Source: Puccinellia tenuiflora (lineage: Eukaryota > Streptophyta > Magnoliopsida > Poales > Poaceae). Taken from it: 64,000 nt of DNA. Below, one piece after another: positions 57,596 to 64,000 of this stretch (position 1 is its first letter; every line of letters starts with the position of its first letter). Position numbers and translations under genes: made by a program. The notes under the pieces are model-generated. The model saw only the letters and a list, made by a program, of their open reading frames with translations. It searched no databases and had not been told where the DNA came from. Location: NCBI GenBank assembly GCA_012064385.1, contig QRDG01000853.1, positions 124,001-188,000 of the forward strand. Reading direction: 5' to 3'.

Positions 57596-58729
57596 GGGGC
57601 TCAATGCCTAGTGGCGTGGGACAAGGTCTGTACTCCCAAGACAGTGGGGGATCTAGGAGTCAAAAATTTAAATGCACAGAATGTTTGTTTGCTTATGAAA
57701 CTTTGTACAAATTCCTTCACGCCACAAACACCCCTTGGAAGGATTGGGTTCTACACCATTCTCCTTTCTCCAAACACACTACAAAACCTCGTACTTAGGG
57801 AAAATAATTGCCAAATATATGCCCATGCTCTCTATGATGACTACTTGCACGCTTGGGGGCGGTACTTCCACCTTCTTTTGGCATGATAGATGGTTGCTTC
57901 ACGAACCTTTAGCTGATGCTTTTCCTGCCCTTTACTCACACCACATAAAACAAAGCGACCTCGTGGTGGATGTTCTGCAAAATGGGGTCGAAATGGGCCT
58001 CCGTAATCAGCTTACCAATGTTGCCACAAACTAGCTTGCTCTTCTTTTACATCTCTTGCAGGGAATAACGCTTTCGGACGAGCCGGACAGGCGGATATTG
58101 TTGGATGGGTTCGCTTTCTCCACGAAGGGTACCTACTGCACAATGCAAACGGCACTGCAAGACACGGATGCTGAGCGTGTCTGGAACTCTAATGTTCCGG
58201 CCAAGGTAAAGGTGTTTGGATGGCTTCTCCTGCTGGACAGAATTAATACTCGGGCAAACCTGCATCACAAAAATATTCTTGACTACACCAACTGCCCAAG
58301 ATGCCCAGCTCCGATTGAACACAGGGATCACCTCTTCTTCACCTGCCCTCGTGCGGCTCCTATTTGGCAAAGGTTGGGGGATCATACCTACTGCTCAGCC
58401 GTTCAACTCCATATGGGACTCCCACTTGCCACCCGGTCTCCCACGCAATATTTGGGATTCTGCTCTGTTGATCATTTTATGGAAAATTTGGGATGCTCGC
58501 AATGGTATGATCTTAAGAAATAGACCAAACTTGTAATGTAACCATTAGTAACATCGCCCATGACTTCACTCTTTGGTCTCACCGTTTTCGCATGACGGAA
58601 AAAAGAGAGGCAGCCGACCTGTGGCATGACCATCTCACCTCCTGTAATATGTAACTTCTGTGTTTTTGAGTAAAATTCGGGTGGTGATTCTCTCCCCCCC
58701 GGTGACAGCCTAAAAAAAAGTAGCCGGAC

Positions 58730-59985
58730 AACAATCTTAGCGTGTGTTTGGTTCCTGACTTAACAAGGATGGGATGGGATCATTCGGTTTCGTGGATGGG
58801 ATGGTCCAGTTTCAAGGGTTTGTTTGGTTCTGAGGAATATGTCGTGGATCAGGCGATCTACAATTAGCTTAGAATGCTTAACGAAGATTAGCCTAGATAT
58901 TTTAGGATCAATTAGCAAGGATCTTACACACGCATGTCCCTCTGATGGACTCGTTCATCGCCATGGCCGGCACCTGCAGCCTACACGCGCCCAATGCCTG
59001 AGTACCTCAGGGAGCAGGGCCCCTCGGCGGCGGGGACTCTGACGTCCTCAACCTCGGCGTGTGGCTGGCGAGGAGGAGCGTAGCGGTGTCGTGAGTGCTG
59101 GTGGAGACCACAGCCAGGGCGTAGGTTCTCCGGTGAGCGCGAGGAGACGGCGGCGGAGCCCCTGCTGGCGAAATCCGGGACGACACCGGTGGGGCCTGTA
59201 GCAGATGGGGCAACGACGCTTAGAGCTGACACGATGGCGGAGCTTCTCGGGGGCGTCCTGGAGCGGGGGTGGCAGCATAGGTACTTGGCGGCGGCATAGC
59301 TCTCAGCCGTGACAACGAGCGGAACCAAGCAAACCTCCCTATAGTTAGCGATGGAAGAGGTGGATTAAAAAGAAGGACCAAACCATTCGGCCGATTTCTA
59401 GGGACGGATTGGGTCGGCATATTTGAGGAATATTCGCTTGTAGTGGTTCGTTCCATTCATCTATTTTACAACCAAACACACAAATAATGTGGACCATCCC
59501 ATGCCATCCCTTCTTTGGTCAGCAACCAAACGCACGCTTAGTGATCCCGTCACCACATAAATTCCAATGTTTCTAAAAGAAATGAGCTACAAAACTATCA
59601 GACCCCGATGCTTTGGTATTGCACATGATAATTGGTTTGAATCGAGAGATGGGCGTAGGGTTTTGTATGTTGGAATAATAACGATGAATGTTCTATTTAT
59701 CTCCTCAAGTGAATCCTCTCCCATGAGTAGTTGAACAACAATCTTAGTGATCCCGTCACCACATAAATTCCAACGTTTCTGAAAGAAATGAGCTACAAAA
59801 CTATCAGACCCCGCTGCTTTGGTTGGAAACATTTGGAAAAACGCCACTTCAACTCCATCTTCAGCATAAGCCGCCTCAAGCTTTGCATTCATCTCCCCTG
59901 TCACCTTTTGTGGTACGTGAAACGTGAGAAAGAGCCTCCTCAATGCCAATGGTCTCCTCCGCTCTGTAAAAGTCCTCCTACCTAG
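58730..59985 (-). mobile_element. Older LINE fragment, right part, with internal tandem duplication
   Basis: The minus strand encodes ALRRLFLTFHVPQKVTGEMN, AFFQMFPTKAAGSDSFVAHF and QLLMGEDSLEEINRTFIVII, a LINE reverse transcriptase. A unit of about 206 bp is present twice: copy 2 is 59617-59822; copy 1 is split between 40685-40807, 58730-58739 and 59541-59616. Copy 1 carries the later LINE and a Tourist-like MITE. Right limit approximate. Confidence 0.8.
58740..59537. mobile_element. Tourist/Harbinger-type MITE, 798 bp
   Basis: The ends GCGTGTGTTTGGTT and AACCAAACGCACGC are inverted copies with one mismatch. The target duplication is TTA (58737-58739 and 59538-59540). The second copy of the surrounding LINE unit keeps the empty site, AACAATCTTAGTGATCCCG at 59741-59759, which confirms the borders. 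No transposase is encoded; the GC-rich interior has only overlapping frames without known domains. Confidence 0.9.
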
Positions 59986-60560
59986 AAATCATTGAGCCAC
60001 TACTTCGAGTTCATGTGGATNAAGACGAAACCCGAAGGACGCCCAGAGGGGAGCCCTAGGGGCTCCAAACGCCACCTGGCCGCGCCCCCCCCTAGGCCGC
60101 GCCTGGACCCCACCTTGGCAGGTGGCCCACCTCCTCGCGTCGCCTCTTCGCCTATAAATTCCCCCTCGACGCAAAAACCTAAGCACCCGATCATATTTTC
60201 CAGAAGACGTCCGAGGCCGCCGCCATCTCCAACCCTAGTTCGGGAGGGTTCTACAGCTCTTCCCGGCACCCTGCCGGAGAGGGGCATCGACACCGGAGGC
60301 ATCTACACCACCATGCCTGCCTCCGGAGTGATGCGTGAGTAGTCCACCACGAGACTACGGATCCATAGCAGTAGCTAGATGGTTGTCTCTCCTCCTTGTA
60401 CTCCATTGTTTAGATCTTGTGAGCTACCTATCATGATCAAGACCATATTATCTGTAACTGCTACATGATTGTGTTTGCATGGATCCGATGAATTGTGGAA
60501 CTAAGTTCTTTTGTTCATCTTTGTGTTATGTTTTATCTATGATCTTGCATGCTCTCCTAT
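59986..60560 (+). mobile_element. LTR fragment of an unclassified retrotransposon
   Basis: A GC-rich stretch has a TATA-like box CGCCTATAAATTCCCC (about 60150-60165), then a leader with CATCTCCAACCCTAGTTCGG and TGCCTCCGGAGTGATGCG. The composition is that of the promoter and leader part of Triticeae LTRs. An ambiguous base stands at 60011. No matching partner LTR was found. Confidence 0.5.
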
Positions 60561-63035
60561 GCTAGTGGATGCAACGCCCCAAGATCGGTACTATGCAGAC
60601 TTGAGCGTTCCCGCCAAATCCGCATACTAACGATCCTAGGACGCCCACCAGGCATAACGTGCACGTCGCAACACACACGTTATGCGGGCGGAATTGTGAT
60701 AACATTACAACAATTCTCTATGGAACCCACAAAAGAACATATATATAACAACGACTCACCGAGTCAAGAATACAAAAGATACAATACAAAGAACCAAGGA
60801 ACAGCGGAAGCGAAATAGTATCCGGCTACGGATAAGAATACAAATTGGACTAAGAGTCCTGAAGATAAACGAAGGCACCATATCCCTTCCCAGGCCAAGC
60901 CGGAGGGATTCCCAAGCTAACGTCGTCAGACTTTAAACCTGTCGGCTGCATTGGAATAGCAGCCCCAAAGGGGTTAGTACTATAAACAGTACTGGCAAGT
61001 AATACTCACAAGATATCAAAGCTGGAATTCCGGGGGAAGAGGGTTAGCGATTGAGGCGGCGGCAAGCAGCACTAACAACTTATAGAGACACGCTACAACT
61101 TTCGGCTAAAAGAGACAAGGTAAGAGAGCGCAAAAGGAACAAACTATACTACTAACCACATCAAAAACCCGCCCAAGTATCACTCCCTCGATCACCCGCC
61201 CGCGAGGAAGCAATCGGGGCAACTCACACGGTGGACAAGTTTTATGAGTTATTATTCAAGTAATCTATCTTACTAGTCAATTTATTATCATCATAAGGTG
61301 CAAGTTGTCTATGATCTTTTTAGCCAGCGCATTTCACCAAGTCGTCCATAACCGCGGACACGGCTTTTCGAAAAGATTTGACCCTGCAGGGATGCACCAA
61401 TGAACCCACACGCATCGAAACACTCGCTTAGAGGTGTACCGGTGGAGCATTCGACGCAATACTTCCCTTCTCTACAAACAAGTCCAGGGAGCCACTAGCT
61501 AGGTCTGATCCACCTTGAGAGTCTGACCGAAGTTTCGAGGTGGGCCTAACCGTTGCGAGGACGGTGTCGGGAGGAGCACTCATACGATTGCCCTCCTTCC
61601 ACACTCAATAAACGAACATACCGCAAGCCCTACCGTAAGTCACCACGTAACCATCATCATCTTACCTTCTCATCATCATCATCGTTATACGCGCGTAAAT
61701 GGAAACACCCGAACTAAGTTGTGGCTCCTGGACAGGTTTGAGGATCCGGTAATAGATTGCGGGGAGGCCCATATAACTCCCACATGTGGTTAGTGCGCTC
61801 AGTCTTGGATCAACGGAAAAGAACTCGGGTCCTAAGTGACACTAGCAGAACAAAACACCACGATTGGCCTTCCGCCGGTGCCTTATCTTTATTAAGTTAT
61901 TCCCATCGCAACAGAAATTAAAGATTAACATTTTAGTTGAGCCTAGCTATCATATTATCAACAAGACTAGATAAAGAGATAACAGGACTCAAGCAATGCA
62001 CCTAAGCATGCACTACGACTCGCAAGGCTAACAAGGTAAACATACAACAGGTTAACATGATGTGGGGGTGTGGCTATCTCATGGCTGCCAGGTAAACATG
62101 CAAATAGGATCGAGACACAAGCATCGTAACATAAGGCTAGCAAGGAACAAAAGATAGGACGAGTAAGAGACAGAAAACAAGCAAAGATAGCAAGGGAGTA
62201 TCACTTGCCTGCAATCCGATAGAGGTAGCAGAAAAGTCGTTGCTCACATCAACTCAACGTCCTATTCCCGAAAAAGCAACGAACACTGGAAGCGCAAAAT
62301 ATGCATTTTACTACTATGGCAAAGGAATCGGCATGTAGATGCAATTCATGCATGACATGGCAAAACATGAGAAGATGCATTTAAACCAAATTAAACGGAA
62401 CCGGATTCCGAAAAATAATTACATGGTTCAAATTATTTTTCTAACCATCAAAATTAAATGTTGATTAACAGGTCTAACAATGCTTTGGTGAGCTACACAA
62501 AATTAAATGGAACGGGGACATTATTTAAATTATTCCCCTCACATTCCATATTTAATTATTTAGGTGTTATACAAAAATACAACTAAAGTGCAACCTACGT
62601 GATGCAAACATGAGCATAGATGGCATATTAATATTCCTTACATTTTTCTGATAAAAAATCATATAATATACTTTGTATTTGGAGTTACAAATCTAAAGAT
62701 ATGGTTTAAAACATAATTTGCAAAAAGAATAAAAGACAGAAAAAGGATGGCCTTTGGTGCTGCCAGCAGTATTCGAACTTGGGCCAGCCAGGATAAGGAA
62801 CAGAGAGAAGCCAATGGGCTACGCTCACGTTGGTGGTAGGATTCGAACCTGAATGTACATGAACAGACGTATCGGTGTTAACTGAATTTTAGACAGGTAA
62901 GGTTCAGGCTTCGGGACAGAGCAGCGGCGACGATCGGACTGCAGCGGCTGATGGTTCCGTGCGCGTGCGAGCTTGAGGCGCCGGGGTGAGCTGAGAGTGC
63001 GTTGGGTGCTGGTGTGTGTAAGGGGCAGGTGCAAG
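60561..63035 (-). mobile_element. LTR-retrotransposon-derived region, unclassified
   Basis: Non-coding DNA. Minus-strand reading resembles the leader and LTR of gypsy-like elements, for example the stretch CCGGATACTATTTCGCTTCC and a run before GTAATGTTATCACAATTC. I found no LTR pair, reverse transcriptase or integrase. It may be several fragments. Confidence 0.4.
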
Positions 63036-63476
63036 TGTTAAGATCAACAACAACAACAAGATCATCTAGGTCTAGATAAACACGGTAGCTACCTTTAGGG
63101 TTTTGCCCTTCTGGTATGAATCGGATGCGAGAGAGAGAGAGACTGAGAGGAGAGAGAGGTGATCGGCGTGTCTACCTTGTTGTGGACGCCGAGCTCGAAC
63201 TGCCGGCCATGGTGGACGGCGGCGGTGGTGATAGTGGGCAGTGGCGTCGGTGGTGCTTCCCGTGAGCACCGCGCTAACCCACGATCGGAGGGAATGTTGG
63301 TGGGGTGGTGGCGCACAGGTGAACCTCGTGATTGGTGTGCTACCGTCCCCCACCCTTTATGTAGCGCGGGTCACAGGGGCCCACCAACCTTGGTGCGGTT
63401 GGGCATCCCCGATCAGGACGCGGTCAAGGGGTCCGATCGACCCGTTGGGGTTCGACCGGATGAGATCAACCTAACA
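63036..63476 (-). repeat. 3' LTR of the copia element
   Basis: The ends are TGTTAAGATCAAC and GATCAACCTAACA (plus strand), giving TG...CA termini. A TATA-like CTACATAAAGG lies on the minus strand near 63355. Confidence 0.75.
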
Positions 63477-63654
63477 TTCTCCCCCTTGATCTCAACTTTT
63501 ACTTTTTAACTTTACTTATTTCATCACAGATCGATACATAGAGCATGTTTCATCGTCTCAGCTCAATTGCCGATAGAATCAGACAGCTACAATATACCTC
63601 TTTGTTTTGAAACAAATTCTTTAATCTTTTTTGGGCCTCTTTATTGTCCGGAAA

Positions 63655-63870
63655 ACATATAGACTATACCATAAAACCCATGTCGACTATGTGTTCTCCA
63701 AACACACTGGGCGGTAAGCCTTTAATTAGCAGATCTGCAAACACTTGTGTGTTTCTTTTATCTGTTCCTCTTATGCTCCAAGCATTTCAATATAATTCCG
63801 GACTTTCTCCTTTACAACGTATAAATTCATGTCAATGTGTTTGGCACCACACTTGACTCGTTGTCTTAGG
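63655..63870 (-). pseudogene. End of copia RNase H domain
   Basis: The minus strand reads GAKHIDMNLYVVKEKVRNYI and, after a stop and a gap, CLLIKGLPPSVFGEHIVDMG. These are the conserved final blocks of copia pol (KHIDIKYYVVKEKV and ADPLTKGLPPSVFREHV). The frame contains stops, so the copy is inactive. Confidence 0.8.
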
Positions 63871-64000
63871 AGTGAATTACTTAATGGTTATTGCTGTTAT
63901 CAACCATTATCAATACCGGGTACTGGTTTCCTTAACCATTTTTCCTATCCCTCAGCCTCATATGATGCTATAACATGTATTTACATCACACTGATGTCAA

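Larger units (their letters stand above)
40808..58718 (+). mobile_element. LINE retrotransposon, about 3.9 kb of own sequence, split by nested LTR elements
   Basis: The 5' part (40808-43620) encodes an endonuclease domain (TFNIGTWNLRGLGDQDKC, DVMLIQETKL, WIIFGDFNLMRYASEKN) and part of a reverse transcriptase (KKGLRQGEPLSPYLFIILAD, QYADDTLIMI). The 3' part (57601-58718) encodes the RT tail (LVAWDKVCTPKTVGDLGVKN) and zinc-binding domain (VWNSNVPAKVKVFGWLLLL), ending in an eight-A tail (58712-58719). Near-matching flanks AGTAGTTGAAC (40797-40807) and AGTAGCCGGAC (58719-58729) are its target duplication. A frame break at a poly-T (about 41311-41318) and an insertion/deletion at 42.4-42.7 kb inactivate it. 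The 13,975-bp LTR retrotransposon interrupts it after FFWAADDTWSG. Confidence 0.88.
63036..64000 (-). mobile_element. Copia retrotransposon, 3' end, runs off the window
   Basis: The 3' LTR is 63036-63476 (441 bp): minus strand TGTTAGGTTGATC to GTTGATCTTAACA. It is preceded on that strand by the polypurine tract AAGGGGGAGAA. Upstream lies the end of the copia RNase H region. GCAAG (63031-63035) is the expected target duplication. The rest, including the 5' LTR, lies beyond position 64000. Confidence 0.8.

Noticed and set aside
1..64000. CRISPR array, operon, prophage or other prokaryotic system
   Set aside because: The window is clearly plant nuclear DNA with spliced genes; no regularly spaced repeats of CRISPR type are present.

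Overview
The window is nuclear DNA of a grass, most probably a Triticeae species (wheat, Aegilops or barley type). The evidence is intron-rich genes with grass-type GC-rich first exons, a gene recognised as the cereal meiotic gene PHS1, and large nested retrotransposons, LINEs and Stowaway, Tourist/Harbinger and CACTA elements of the kind typical of Triticeae intergenic DNA. Chromosome and species assignment is inference. From memory the rice homologues of PHS1 and of the AP2 gene lie on rice chromosome 6, which would fit homoeologous group 7, but this is unverified.

Layout. (1) 0.6-4.3 kb, plus strand: an intact ten-exon POOR HOMOLOGOUS SYNAPSIS 1 gene. (2) 5.6-10.7 kb, minus strand, convergent with PHS1: a nine-exon Tm-1-like (UPF0261 + TIM-barrel) gene with all exons present but about five single-base frame breaks; a copia-like LTR sits in one intron. 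(3) 10.9-12.9 kb: LINE, Stowaway and CACTA remnants. (4) 14.4-18.7 kb, plus strand: the FAD/NADPH part of a NADPH-cytochrome P450 reductase gene, lacking its membrane anchor and nearly all of its FMN domain, with one frameshift. (5) 18.7-33 kb: intergenic DNA with MITEs, a 4.5 kb Harbinger element carrying a captured UDP-glucose 4-epimerase exon and a solo LTR, a LINE, and a BTB/BACK gene fragment. (6) 33.9-37.7 kb, plus strand: an intact nine-exon AINTEGUMENTA/PLETHORA-like AP2 transcription factor gene with a 9-bp microexon and a fragment of plastid trnV-UAC DNA in an intron. (7) 38-64 kb: almost wholly transposons.

The transposon block can be read as a history from target-site duplications. 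A LINE fragment was partly duplicated in tandem. One copy was invaded by a second LINE (40808-58718) and by a Tourist-like MITE. The second LINE was split by a 14-kb LTR retrotransposon (43621-57595, target duplication GGGGC), which was itself split by a 7.1-kb LTR retrotransposon in the opposite orientation (46767-53888, target duplication ACTAG). Both LTR elements have the same type of primer-binding site and polypurine tract, no gag-pol that I can recognise, and homologous open reading frames of unknown function. This shared retrotransposon-encoded protein is the best candidate here for something poorly described.

The host genes do not form a pathway: PHS1 acts in meiosis, the AP2 factor in organ or meristem development, and the Tm-1-like and P450-reductase genes look broken. 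The broken frames could be real decay or, in part, sequence error, since most breaks lie in or beside short runs of one base, and two ambiguous bases and long poly-G/C runs occur in the sequence.
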